Shown: positions 34,831-43,694 of the stretch, piece after piece
Position numbering within the stretch: the first letter of the stretch is position 1
Layout of the letters: every line of letters starts with the position of its first letter
NCBI RefSeq assembly: GCF_027594545.1
Contig: NZ_CP115160.1
Coordinates: forward strand, 2,303,001 to 2,367,000
DNA: 64,000 nucleotides
Reading direction: 5' to 3'
DNA from: Algoriphagus sp. TR-M9
GTDB taxonomy: Bacteria > Bacteroidota > Bacteroidia > Cytophagales > Cyclobacteriaceae
Notes under the pieces: generated by a model
Databases searched by the model: none
Told to the model about the DNA's origin: nothing
What the model saw: the letters and a program-made list of their open reading frames with translations, nothing else
Made by a program: the position numbers and the translations under genes

Positions 34831-35925
34831 TTATTCTACTCGGCTTTTCAGCAGTAACAATTGAACCGGGTTCACCGGGTCATTACTGAAAATGTAAATA
34901 TTCCGCTGATCTATACCTTTTCGGCCCTTGGGGTCAAATACTACTTTCAACTCAATCATTTCGCCGGGATCCAAGGTAGTCTTTGGTATTTCCAAGCGAA
35001 GGCAATCGCAGTTTCCTTGGATTTTTTTGATCTCTAAAATCTGTCTACCAGCGTTTCTCAGCACCACATTTTCAACCTGAATTTCGGAAGCCTGGATTTT
35101 ACTCAGGTCAATCTCCTTAGGGTCCAAAACCAGTTGAGGAACTACATTCAGGTTATCTTTAGCAAATGGGGCATAGTATTCAAAAACATCAGCTAGCACA
35201 TCCAGGTGAATGAAACTGCTGCTATCCTGCCAGTTGAGCGATATCCTATCTTCAAAATATCCCAAATCCCCCTTCATATTGCCATCATACATCACCTGAA
35301 GCAGACCTCTATCGTTTGGCATGATAGAATCCGTCAGCTGCGATACCTGAATGTATTCCGGACCACCAAACATCAAACTATCCTTATAAATAATGTCCTC
35401 TCCGAAATTATAGACTTCCACTGCCTTGAGTTTAGGTTCATTGGTAAAGACCTCCCCCATATTGACTTTTTCAAGCCTAAACCCCAGCTTTCCTTTCCGA
35501 GTGGTATAATCTCTTTCGGGATTACTAGACCTGGGAATAGCATTTCCTTCTATAAAAAGCGTGTCCTGGGTTCCTTGCAAATTTCCCTTCACTATAATCA
35601 TCCGACTAAAATAGCCTACGCCTACCGTAGGGTCGTAAGTGACCTGAAGCTTGCCGCTTTCTCCCACTACCAAAGTGTCTCGTGTGTATTCCACATCCGT
35701 ACACCCACAGTCACTCCACACAGTTTCTATGTAGTAAAGCGAATCCTGCGTATGGGTAAATTCAAATTCAGCCACCTGCGGCCCCTGCTCTTCCAGTATT
35801 GTGCCTAAGTCCACCTTATTTACTGCCCAGATCACTCGTTGCGGCACAGTATCCTGAGCCAGTGTGACTTGGGTGATAAAGAGCAGAACAAAGAGGAAAG
35901 CAAGCGTCTTTTCAATTCTAATCAT
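34831..35925 (-). CDS. Exported DUF1573-type protein with two repeated domains
   Basis: The 364-residue protein has a signal peptide (ending near TLAQ) and at least two DUF1573/ASPM-SPD-2-Hydin-like beta domains. The motifs SDCGC at about residue 70 and GNCDC at about 308, and the end pattern VFDPKGRKGIDQRNIYIFSNDP, are characteristic. Such proteins are common in Bacteroidota envelopes; their function is not established. ATG 35925 is chosen over GTG 35931. It lies 92 bp upstream of the secreted phosphoesterase in the same direction, so the two may be co-expressed. Confidence 0.82.
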   Translation of the reverse strand: MIRIEKTLAFLFVLLFITQVTLAQDTVPQRVIWAVNKVDLGTILEEQGPQVAEFEFTHTQDSLYYIETVWSDCGCTDVEYTRDTLVVGESGKLQVTYDPTVGVGYFSRMIIVKGNLQGTQDTLFIEGNAIPRSSNPERDYTTRKGKLGFRLEKVNMGEVFTNEPKLKAVEVYNFGEDIIYKDSLMFGGPEYIQVSQLTDSIMPNDRGLLQVMYDGNMKGDLGYFEDRISLNWQDSSSFIHLDVLADVFEYYAPFAKDNLNVVPQLVLDPKEIDLSKIQASEIQVENVVLRNAGRQILEIKKIQGNCDCLRLEIPKTTLDPGEMIELKVVFDPKGRKGIDQRNIYIFSNDPVNPVQLLLLKSRVE

Positions 35926-35995
35926 AGCCACAAATAACGCATATTTTCAAACGTTTTATAGGCTGATTTACTTAATTTGCAGCAAAATCAAACTA

Positions 35996-36970
35996 ATGGC
36001 AAGAGTACTTACAGGCATACAAAGTAGTGGAAGACCGCACTTGGGAAATATCCTGGGAGCGATTGTTCCAGCTATTGAATTAATCAAACAAAACAAAGAA
36101 GAATCTTATATTTTCATCGCAGACTTGCATTCCCTCACCACTTCCAAAGATGGGGAAGTAAGAAAGCAAAACACCCTGGCGGTAGCAGCGGCCTGGTTGG
36201 CTTTTGGGCTGGATATAGAGCAAACCACTTTTTACCGACAATCCAGAAGACCTGAGGTAGCTGAGCTTACCTGGTACCTGAACTGCTTCACACCGTTTCC
36301 CATGCTGGCAAATGCGCATAGCTTCAAGGACAAGTCGGAAAAGCTTTCTGATGTAAATGCCGGACTCTTTACCTATCCGGTGCTGATGGCTGCTGATATT
36401 TTGCTGTATTCTGCGGATTTGGTGCCTGTGGGCAAAGATCAAATGCAGCACCTGGAAATGACCCGTGACATTGCATCTACATTTAACAGAATTGTGGAGG
36501 AGGAAATCCTTACCATTCCGGAAGCAAGGATCGACGAAGTGGTGAAAACCATTCCCGGCACGGATGGTCAAAAGATGAGTAAATCATACAACAACTTCAT
36601 CGATATTTTCCTGCCTGAGAAAGCACTGAAGAAAAACATCAACCGCATCGTGACAGACAGCACCGCGATGGAGGAACCTAAGGATCCGGATACCTGTAAT
36701 GTCTTCAAATTGTACAGCCTGATCGCTTCAGAGCCTCAAATCAAGCAAATGAGAGCCAATTACGAAGGCGGAAACTATGGGTATGGTCATGCCAAAAAGG
36801 AATTTCTAGAATTAATACTGGAAAAATATGCTGAAGAACGAAAGGCTTTTGACTACTACATGAACAATCCTGAGGAAGTAGAAAAGAAACTAGCTGCCGG
36901 TGAAGCCAAAGCCCAAGCGGTAGGCGCCGAACTTCTAAATAAAGTAAGGGAAAAGTTAGGGTTCAGGTGA
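35996..36970 (+). CDS. trpS: Tryptophan--tRNA ligase
   Basis: The 324-residue class I synthetase has the HIGH-type motif PHLGN (about 14-18) and KMSKS at 193-197. It charges tRNA-Trp in the cytoplasm. ATG 35996 gives the standard family N-terminus MARVLTGIQSSGRPHLG; the longer frame from 35864 runs back into the divergent DUF1573 gene and is not credible. It is a single gene followed by a strong terminator. Confidence 0.97.
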   Translation: MARVLTGIQSSGRPHLGNILGAIVPAIELIKQNKEESYIFIADLHSLTTSKDGEVRKQNTLAVAAAWLAFGLDIEQTTFYRQSRRPEVAELTWYLNCFTPFPMLANAHSFKDKSEKLSDVNAGLFTYPVLMAADILLYSADLVPVGKDQMQHLEMTRDIASTFNRIVEEEILTIPEARIDEVVKTIPGTDGQKMSKSYNNFIDIFLPEKALKKNINRIVTDSTAMEEPKDPDTCNVFKLYSLIASEPQIKQMRANYEGGNYGYGHAKKEFLELILEKYAEERKAFDYYMNNPEEVEKKLAAGEAKAQAVGAELLNKVREKLGFR

Positions 36971-37085
36971 TTTCCCTACTAATAAAAAACATTCAGGATC
37001 CCGAATATCGTGAAGGACTTCACAAGCGGGGATGAATGAAACACTTCCCCTGCAAGCAATCTGCGGGAAACCATTGGACTATCAG

Positions 37086-37124
37086 AAAAAATGGCTCTGT
37101 CAACAATTGACGGAGCCATTTTTA
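37086..37124. terminator. Terminator after trpS
   Basis: AAAATGGCTC(T)GTCAA pairs with TTGACGGAGCCATTTT around a three-base loop, and T and A runs flank both sides, so it can act on either strand. Confidence 0.9.
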
Positions 37125-37140
37125 ATTTAAAAGCGACTAA

Positions 37141-37170
37141 AACCTTCGAGGTTTTGAAAACCTCAAAGGT
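37141..37170 (-). terminator. Terminator overlapping the fabF stop codon
   Basis: On the minus strand AACCTTTGAGGTTTT pairs with AAAACCTCGAAGGTT apart from one internal mismatch region. It begins on the last base of the fabF stop codon, and the trpS terminator follows 16 bp further on. Confidence 0.65.
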
Positions 37171-38423
37171 TATACAAACTCCTTGAACACCACGGTGGCA
37201 TTATGCCCTCCAAATCCAAAAGTATTACTCATCGCTACTTTGATTTTTTTCTCAAAGGCATTTTTGCGCACGATCTGCATTTCTTTTGGTATCGCTTCAT
37301 CCAATTGTGCTGTGTTGATCGTAGGCGGGATAATTCCATCCTGAATAGCCTTCACACTGAAAATAGCTTCTATGGCACCAGCTGCTCCCAGTAGATGTCC
37401 AGTCATAGATTTGGTGGCTGAAATATGGAGGTTTTCATACTTTCCTTCCAATAGATTTGAAATAGCCGTGATTTCGCTGATATCCCCCAGTGGCGTAGAC
37501 GTAGCATGCGCATTGACATAGTCCACTTCTTGGGCGGAAAGCCCCGCCTCTTCCAAAGCAAACTTCATGCATTGAAGCGCGCCTTTTCCTTCTGGATGAG
37601 TGGCAGTCATATGGTAAGCATCGGCTGTCATGGCCGCCCCCACTACTTCTGCGTAGATCTTAGCGCCCCGATTCACCGCATGCTCATATTCTTCCAAAAT
37701 CAAAGCTGCAGCCCCCTCACCCATCACAAAACCGTTTCTCTCTGAGTCAAAAGGCCTGGAAGCAGTCTCAGGATTATCATTGCTAGTGGACAAAGCCTTC
37801 AAAGCCCCAAACCCACCAATGGCACCTTCGGTGATTGCTGCTTCCGATCCTCCGGAGATAATCACTTTAGCCTTGCCCCATTTGATGTAATTAAATGCAT
37901 CCATCAGGGCACTATTACCGGTGGCACAGGCCGAAACCGGCGCATAATTAATCCCCATCAAGCCAAACTTCATGGAAATCAAACCAGACGCCATATTTCC
38001 AAGAAATTTTGGAATAAAAAAGGGATTAAACCTAGGTGTACAGTCATTTTGGACATACTCCTTAATCTCCTTTTCAAAAGTGTTCATTCCACCCTGACTG
38101 CTACCCCAAATCACCCCTGCATCATAGGGAGAGCTCAGTTCGTCCACCTTCAGTCCGGCATCTTCCATCGCTTCGGAAGCTGCATAAAGCGCATATTGCG
38201 TATATAAATCGGTTCGCTTTACCTCACTCCTTTCCAATCTTAAACTCGGGTCAAAAGCCTTTACCTCACAGGCAAACCGGGTTTTAAACTTTGCTGCATC
38301 AAAATGGCTGATGGCAGCGGCACCACTTTGACCGGCAATGGCATTTTGCCAGTTTGAAGCCACATCATTACCTAATGCAGACAAGGCTCCCATACCTGTA
38401 ATCACAACTCTTTTTGAATTCAT
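37170..38423 (-). CDS. fabF: Beta-ketoacyl-ACP synthase II
   Basis: The 417-residue protein has the full condensing-enzyme triad: C166 (SACATGN), H306 (NAHATSTPLGD) and H343 (MTGHLLGAAGA), within three residues of the E. coli FabF positions. It elongates acyl-ACP in fatty acid synthesis. No acyl carrier protein gene lies next to it, unlike the frequent acpP-fabF pair; the neighbours here are unrelated. A homologue serving a secondary lipid pathway cannot be excluded. Confidence 0.93.
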   Translation of the reverse strand: MNSKRVVITGMGALSALGNDVASNWQNAIAGQSGAAAISHFDAAKFKTRFACEVKAFDPSLRLERSEVKRTDLYTQYALYAASEAMEDAGLKVDELSSPYDAGVIWGSSQGGMNTFEKEIKEYVQNDCTPRFNPFFIPKFLGNMASGLISMKFGLMGINYAPVSACATGNSALMDAFNYIKWGKAKVIISGGSEAAITEGAIGGFGALKALSTSNDNPETASRPFDSERNGFVMGEGAAALILEEYEHAVNRGAKIYAEVVGAAMTADAYHMTATHPEGKGALQCMKFALEEAGLSAQEVDYVNAHATSTPLGDISEITAISNLLEGKYENLHISATKSMTGHLLGAAGAIEAIFSVKAIQDGIIPPTINTAQLDEAIPKEMQIVRKNAFEKKIKVAMSNTFGFGGHNATVVFKEFV

Positions 38424-38526
38424 ATTTGATGAAATTGAATGGTATGCTTTTTAAAGCAAAAACCCGGCGCATCACCAGGTTTTTGAATGGTTATTTAAAG
38501 ATACCTTTTCTTGTATGTGGTTTTTT

Positions 38527-38592
38527 GAACCTTAATTCTGGAATCTTGCTCCTCGATTCTTGACTCTTGAATCTTGGTTCTCCGTACTTGAC
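38527..38592 (-). repeat. Heptamer tandem repeat, second tract, about 9 units
   Basis: On the minus strand the units include CAAGTAC, GGAGAAC, CAAGATT, CAAGAGT, CAAGAAT and CGAGGAG. It is more degenerate than the tract at 26914 but has the same period and composition, and again lies directly 3' of a minus-strand gene (stop at 38599). Confidence 0.75.
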
Positions 38593-38598
38593 ACTATT

Positions 38599-39021
38599 TT
38601 ACCTGCTTCGCCAAAGATCCTTGAGCTGCTGTCCATTGATCAGCATCACAAATCTGGCCGGGTTTGGAATCAACACAATTCTCACATCCTGCTTATCAAA
38701 CTGCTCAGACTCGATTGGCACACCTTGCTGCCCAGAAACCTCATAACTTACTATTCCATTTGCATCAGGAAGCAAAGGCTTGTAAGCATTTGCGATGTAG
38801 GCTGTAGGCAAAAGAATATCTGTATCTGACTTCAACTTTTCCTGAATCTTCTCTATCTCTGCTTCTAATCTATCCTCATAGTTTTCGTTGAAATCATCCT
38901 CCAAGTCATGTAACTCTTCTTCCAGGTCATCATAACTTTCATGGTTATAATCCATACCGGCCAGTTGATTTCTCTTTTCTACAATTTCCGTGAGCTCCTT
39001 ATCTAGAGTATCCCAATTCAT
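38599..39021 (-). CDS. Hypothetical acidic coiled-coil protein
   Basis: The 140-residue product has no signal peptide or membrane segment. Residues 1-65 are strongly charged and helical, rich in Glu and Asp (DLEEELHDLEDDF), and probably form a coiled coil. The second half is a small mixed domain with VRIVLIPNPARFVMLINGQQL. I do not recognise a characterised family. The charge pattern and clean ATG in an isolated position support a real gene. Confidence 0.65.
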   Translation of the reverse strand: MNWDTLDKELTEIVEKRNQLAGMDYNHESYDDLEEELHDLEDDFNENYEDRLEAEIEKIQEKLKSDTDILLPTAYIANAYKPLLPDANGIVSYEVSGQQGVPIESEQFDKQDVRIVLIPNPARFVMLINGQQLKDLWRSR

Positions 39022-39159
39022 TACTTGTTGTATTTTTTGATTTAGATATGCAAAGATGGGGAATCCCTTTTTTTATGAAGAACTATTTATAAGAAATTAA
39101 CTCCTAATGACAGGATTTTTCTAGAGACACTAGTACCTTGAATCTAAATCTACTCCAAC

Positions 39160-40026
39160 ATGGAAATTACTACCATTGCCGTTATTGGTGCAGGAAACCT
39201 GGGTTCGCGTATAGCGCTGAGAGCCGCTCTTTCGGGCTTCTCGGTGAATATATATGATATCAGTCAGGATAAGCTGAAGCAAGCCAAGTCAATAATGAGT
39301 CAAGTTCTGGAAAATCATAATGATTTTAAAAATCTATCTATCAAGTACTTAAACAACCTTACTTTTACCGTTGATTTAGACCATGCCTTAAGTGAGGCTG
39401 ACCTAGTAAGTGAGAATGTGACCGAAGACCTAGAGGTGAAAAAGAGGGTATGGGAGGCCATAGGAAACCTGGCTGAGCCCCACACCCTATTCACTACCAA
39501 TACGTCCTACCTACTGCCCTCAGACTTTGCGGAAATTTCCGGTCGCCCATCACTTTTTTGCGCTTTTCACTTTCATGACGTCTTCGAATCTCGGGTAGTG
39601 GACATCATGCCGCACCCAGGGACTGCGCCTGAGGTACTGGAAATACTTGAGGAATTTGGCAGAACTCTCCATCAGGTTCCACTTATCGTCCAAAAAGAGC
39701 ATTCAGGTTATATTTTTAACACGCTCCTGATTTCCTGGATAGATGCTGCGGGTAGATTGCTCACAGGGGAAATAGCTGAGGTAGAGGCTATCGACAAGTC
39801 TTGGATGGTCAATTTCAATATGCCAGTGGGACCATTTGGAGTTTTGGATAAGGTAGGACTGGATACGGCATGGAAAATCACCTCTGCAAGAAGAAATCCA
39901 GCTTCCAGGGCATTTGCAGAGTTACTTAAGCACTACGTGGACCAGGGAAAACTAGGTGTGAAATCCGGGGAAGGATTTTATTCCTATCCTGACCCTTCCT
40001 ATAAATCACCGGATTTTTTAAGATAA
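39160..40026 (+). CDS. 3-hydroxyacyl-CoA dehydrogenase family protein (NAD-dependent)
   Basis: The 288-residue protein starts with a Rossmann dinucleotide motif (GAGNLGSRIA, 10-19). The family active site is recognisable as TNTSYL and the FHFHD block, whose histidine would be the catalytic base, then NTLLISW and a C-terminal helical dimerisation domain. Related enzymes include 3-hydroxybutyryl-CoA dehydrogenase and lambda-crystallin-type L-gulonate dehydrogenase. FHFHDVFESRVVDI departs from the common HFFNP form, so the substrate is uncertain. Confidence 0.82.
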   Translation: MEITTIAVIGAGNLGSRIALRAALSGFSVNIYDISQDKLKQAKSIMSQVLENHNDFKNLSIKYLNNLTFTVDLDHALSEADLVSENVTEDLEVKKRVWEAIGNLAEPHTLFTTNTSYLLPSDFAEISGRPSLFCAFHFHDVFESRVVDIMPHPGTAPEVLEILEEFGRTLHQVPLIVQKEHSGYIFNTLLISWIDAAGRLLTGEIAEVEAIDKSWMVNFNMPVGPFGVLDKVGLDTAWKITSARRNPASRAFAELLKHYVDQGKLGVKSGEGFYSYPDPSYKSPDFLR

Positions 40027-40112
40027 ACTAAACAATTTCGCCTGTTTTGGATTCTAGGTAAATCTAGCTTACACATTAACTCGTAAGTCCAGATAGCAAT
40101 ATTCACTCCCCC

Positions 40113-42509
40113 ATGAAGCAATTTTACCTCTGCTTTGCGCTAGCATTGCTTTTTATACCTCTTGATAGCCCAGCTCAGATTTCCCTGAGCGATGAGTTAA
40201 AGTTTCCTATCTCTATCCATACAGAAGCGAATTTCGCCCAGGTAGATTCATCAGATTTCTCCATAGAGAAAATCCTTGAGTTGGAAAATCAGCTTAATTT
40301 CCTACCGCTAAATGTCCCTATTACAGATCTTGGCTTTACAGATAAGACCTATTGGGTCAGGTTTTCATTAGAAAATGATACGGAATTTCCCCGCACATTC
40401 TATTTAGAGACGGGCAGACCTATTACAGACGTAGTGCACCTGTTTCAGCTAGCAAATGGAAAAATCATCTCTGAGCAGCTAAGCGGAGACCTGGTCAAAT
40501 TCGAAGACAAGCCATTCAACCACAGGAAGATGATCTTTCCGATCACGCTCCCTGCCAGCTCAACCTCTGATTTCTACATCAAATACCAAAGTGATGGAGA
40601 GGTGATCAACCTACCACTTCTGCTGAATGATACTTCTTCCTTGGTAGCCTCTTCCTATTTCAATCAATTGATTTTCGGCTTTTTCTATGGACTGCTTTTC
40701 ATAGCAGTGGTCACATACCTATTTTTCTATTTCGGGATGAAAGAGCCGAGTTTCCTGTTTTATGTAGCTTATGTAGCATCTGTGGCACTTTTACACCTGA
40801 ATCTGGATGGTTACTTTTTCCAGTACATCACTCAGGAACCGGGTTGGTTTGCCAATCGCTCACTTTTGATTTTTGCAGCTCTTAGTTCTCTGGCACTAGG
40901 CGTATATGGTTACACCTACCTGAAAGCAGCCCAGCTTTCCTCCTTCATTAAAAAATCCTTTCAATGGCTATTTGCTGCGCACGGGCTGCTCTTGATTTTG
41001 ATAGTGACATTCACTGCTGCCCAGGCCTATTACTATCCTGCTGTGAATGCCCTTGGTTTCTTGATGTTAGTTTTGATTATCATCACCATCTTCAAGAGCT
41101 TTCTCTCCAGTGTGCCTGTGGACTTTTTCTTTTCCATAGGTATCGCATGCCTTACTTTTGGCTTTGTGATTTTTATTCTGAATAATTTCTCCTTGATCCC
41201 TAACTCCTTTTTTACCCAAAATGCTTCTAAAATTGGAACAGGAGTAGAAATCATATTTCTATCCCTATCTATGGCAAACCGGATTCGCTTGCTGAAATCC
41301 GAAAAAGAAAAAATCCAGGAACTAGCACTCTTGAGATCTCAGGAGTCTAACGACATCAAATCCTACTTCCTCTCTAACATGAGCCACGAACTCAGAACAC
41401 CACTGAATGCCATTTTGGGGCTCTCTAAGTCCATCCTGAGTCACACAGACGATCCTTCTATCAAAAACAACCTGCAAGTCATCCAGTATTCTTCAATGTC
41501 TCTTTTGGGATCCATCAACGATATCCTAGACTATTCCAAAATAGAAAAAGGTGAGCTGAAACTCGCCCAAACGGAGTTTGATTTTCACAAAATCATCCAG
41601 GAACTCAAAGAGGTTACCAATCTAAAAACCCGGGAAAAAAACCTGGAATTCATCTATGAGGAAAGAAATAGCTATAAAACAAAGCTCGTAGGAGATCCTA
41701 TCCGCCTCAAGCAAATCCTCTCCAATGTACTGGACAATGCCGTCAAATTCACGCAAAAGGGTCATATCAAACTTGCCGTTCATACGAAAGAACTTCCAGG
41801 AAATAAGGTCAGCATCAGCCTGTGCATAGCGGATACCGGAGTGGGGATATCCCAAGATAAAATGGAACGGGTCTTTGACTCCTTTACGCAGGAGCAGATC
41901 GATGATAAGCGAAAGTATGGAGGTTTTGGTATAGGTCTGTGCATAGTGAAAGCACTGGTAGAGCTGCATCATGGAGAAATAGAGCTCAGCAGCGAAAAGA
42001 ACCAAGGTACGGTCGTAAAGATCAGACTTGAATTGGAAAAGTCAATCCACGCTACTCAGAGCCAAAAGCTAATGACACCAAAACAAGCCGAACAACTGAT
42101 GCATGGAAGACATTTGCTGGTAGTGGAAGACAATACAGTGAATCAACTTGTGATCAAATCAATCCTGAGAAAGTGGAAAGGAGTCAGCTTTGACTTTGCC
42201 AATGATGGTTTGGAGGCTCTGGAAGCCATAAAAACCAACACATACGATGCAGTGTTAATGGATCTACAAATGCCCGAAATGGATGGGTATGAAGCGACGG
42301 AACAGATTCGTGGCGGAAATTCCGGCATCAACTCCCATGATATCCCCATCATCGCCGTCACTGCTGATACCACTGAGAAAACCAAAAACAGGGTGTTTGC
42401 CATCGGAATGGATGATTACATCACCAAACCTATAGATCCAGATTTGCTTTATGCCAGTGTGGAAAAGGCACTTTACCTGGACAAAATCAAACTTGACATT
42501 AAGCTATAA
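40113..42509 (+). CDS. Hybrid sensor histidine kinase with 7TMR-DISM sensor and receiver domain
   Basis: The 798-residue protein has a signal peptide, an extracytoplasmic 7TMR-DISM extracellular domain (about 30-175), seven membrane helices (about 185-395), a HisKA domain with H425 (SNMSHELRTPLN), a HATPase domain (DNAVKF, ADTGVGIS, GFGIGLCIVK) and a C-terminal receiver with D717 (VLMDLQMPEMDGYEA) and K in ITKPIDP. It should sense a periplasmic ligand, perhaps a carbohydrate, and phosphorylate its own receiver. No HPt domain is fused, so an external phosphotransfer protein is expected. A SixA-like phosphohistidine phosphatase lies 3.7 kb away. Confidence 0.94.
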   Translation: MKQFYLCFALALLFIPLDSPAQISLSDELKFPISIHTEANFAQVDSSDFSIEKILELENQLNFLPLNVPITDLGFTDKTYWVRFSLENDTEFPRTFYLETGRPITDVVHLFQLANGKIISEQLSGDLVKFEDKPFNHRKMIFPITLPASSTSDFYIKYQSDGEVINLPLLLNDTSSLVASSYFNQLIFGFFYGLLFIAVVTYLFFYFGMKEPSFLFYVAYVASVALLHLNLDGYFFQYITQEPGWFANRSLLIFAALSSLALGVYGYTYLKAAQLSSFIKKSFQWLFAAHGLLLILIVTFTAAQAYYYPAVNALGFLMLVLIIITIFKSFLSSVPVDFFFSIGIACLTFGFVIFILNNFSLIPNSFFTQNASKIGTGVEIIFLSLSMANRIRLLKSEKEKIQELALLRSQESNDIKSYFLSNMSHELRTPLNAILGLSKSILSHTDDPSIKNNLQVIQYSSMSLLGSINDILDYSKIEKGELKLAQTEFDFHKIIQELKEVTNLKTREKNLEFIYEERNSYKTKLVGDPIRLKQILSNVLDNAVKFTQKGHIKLAVHTKELPGNKVSISLCIADTGVGISQDKMERVFDSFTQEQIDDKRKYGGFGIGLCIVKALVELHHGEIELSSEKNQGTVVKIRLELEKSIHATQSQKLMTPKQAEQLMHGRHLLVVEDNTVNQLVIKSILRKWKGVSFDFANDGLEALEAIKTNTYDAVLMDLQMPEMDGYEATEQIRGGNSGINSHDIPIIAVTADTTEKTKNRVFAIGMDDYITKPIDPDLLYASVEKALYLDKIKLDIKL

Positions 42510-42534
42510 ATCCAAGGGATAAAACCTGCCCCGT

Positions 42535-43659
42535 TCAGTTTGACCCGGCTTCAGGCTTGTAATCCATGGGCAGCAAATCCCCCACTCGCTCCCAGGCAAT
42601 GTATCCCTCTACCAAAATCCCATAAGGATCGGCATAGCTTCCATTTGCATAGATTTCCATGGAATCCGTCTCCAGATGCATGAGAGAAACCTGAGGTCCT
42701 GCCGGGCCGGAAGTGGCCGTACCCCGGTATTCGGCGCTTTCTTTTTCTTTGCTAAAAGTGATATATAGGTAGTCCTCAAAGGCCAAAAACACCTTCCCTG
42801 CCGCATTTCGCTGGACTAGCTTATCTACAGCAATAGGTTTGGACTCGACTTGATCTATGAACTTACTCGAATCGTTAGGATTAGGCATTCTGTAAAGTTT
42901 TCGAATAGTAAAGCCTTGTTCGGAGGTGTTTCCCTCGTACATGGAGCGAATAAGGTGCTGCATACTCCCATGGTAAGCGATTTCCCTTTGCTTTTTGGCT
43001 TTCCTCAGCTTTCTTTTGGACAAAGTAGAGTCCGGTATGAAAAGTGAATAACCTCCGTAAAACACATAGCCCTGACTCCGTTTAAACTTGAAATCGACTA
43101 AAGAGTAATCAATATAATAACCCAGCAAAGGATTGTGGATTTTCAAAGGTTCTGTAGCATTTACCTGAAGCAAGCCCGGCTCAGATTGATCATCAATCCG
43201 CAGGACTTTATCATTTTCTATGATACAATTCTTCCCATTTTTGGAAGTGCCCAGAAAATAACTTTTAAAAAGCTCCAGATTTCTGTACCAAGCCGGATCT
43301 CGCTCTGTCTCCACTTCTACCGTCTCTAATTCTTCTTCTTCCCGGTCGAGCATAAATTTAAATCCCTGAGCAGGCAGATTATCCGTTTGAATCTTATAGG
43401 TTAAGTGGCTATACCCCAGCATTCGAACTATCACTTCGTAATTCCCATCAGGAATGGAAATAGAAAAACTGCCATTTTCATCTGCAGAAACCCCAAAAGT
43501 AGTGTTGGTCAAAAACACCGTGGCATAAGGTACAGGTTCTTGATTTTCAAAATCAACTATACTGCCTTTAAAAATATGCTGTGCCTGAACTGCGGTATGC
43601 AGGCATAAAAAAAACAAGCCTAAAACAATCTTTGACAGTATTGAATTAGGCTTGTCCAT
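42535..43659 (-). CDS. Exported protein with carboxypeptidase-regulatory-like N-terminal domain
   Basis: The 374-residue protein has a signal peptide (to about residue 26), then a carboxypeptidase-regulatory-like beta domain (about 28-115) of the type found on TonB receptors, with FKGSIVDFENQEPVPYATVFL and GYSHLTYKI. The remaining 250 residues are a beta-rich region of unknown function with many aromatic residues. It lacks a plug and full barrel, so it is not a TonB receptor. Its first 16 codons contain a terminator-like hairpin. Confidence 0.75.
   Translation of the reverse strand: MDKPNSILSKIVLGLFFLCLHTAVQAQHIFKGSIVDFENQEPVPYATVFLTNTTFGVSADENGSFSISIPDGNYEVIVRMLGYSHLTYKIQTDNLPAQGFKFMLDREEEELETVEVETERDPAWYRNLELFKSYFLGTSKNGKNCIIENDKVLRIDDQSEPGLLQVNATEPLKIHNPLLGYYIDYSLVDFKFKRSQGYVFYGGYSLFIPDSTLSKRKLRKAKKQREIAYHGSMQHLIRSMYEGNTSEQGFTIRKLYRMPNPNDSSKFIDQVESKPIAVDKLVQRNAAGKVFLAFEDYLYITFSKEKESAEYRGTATSGPAGPQVSLMHLETDSMEIYANGSYADPYGILVEGYIAWERVGDLLPMDYKPEAGSN
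43606..43655 (-). other. Terminator-like hairpin inside the start of a coding sequence
   Basis: On the minus strand ACAAGCCTAA (43646-43655) pairs perfectly with TTAGGCTTGT (43614-43623) around a 22-base loop, followed at once by a T-run of eight. The structure starts one base after the ATG at 43657-43659. It may be an attenuator or a coincidence of codon choice in the signal peptide. Confidence 0.45.
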
Positions 43660-43694
43660 TGGTTCTCAAATCAAACTTGAGTGATGATTACTTC

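Noticed and set aside
35206..35808. 200-codon plus-strand frame antisense to the DUF1573 gene
   Set aside because: It is a shadow of the minus-strand gene, which has a signal peptide and conserved motifs; the antisense product shows no family features.
35864..35995. N-terminal extension of trpS
   Set aside because: It overlaps the divergent DUF1573 start, and family members begin at the ATG at 35996.
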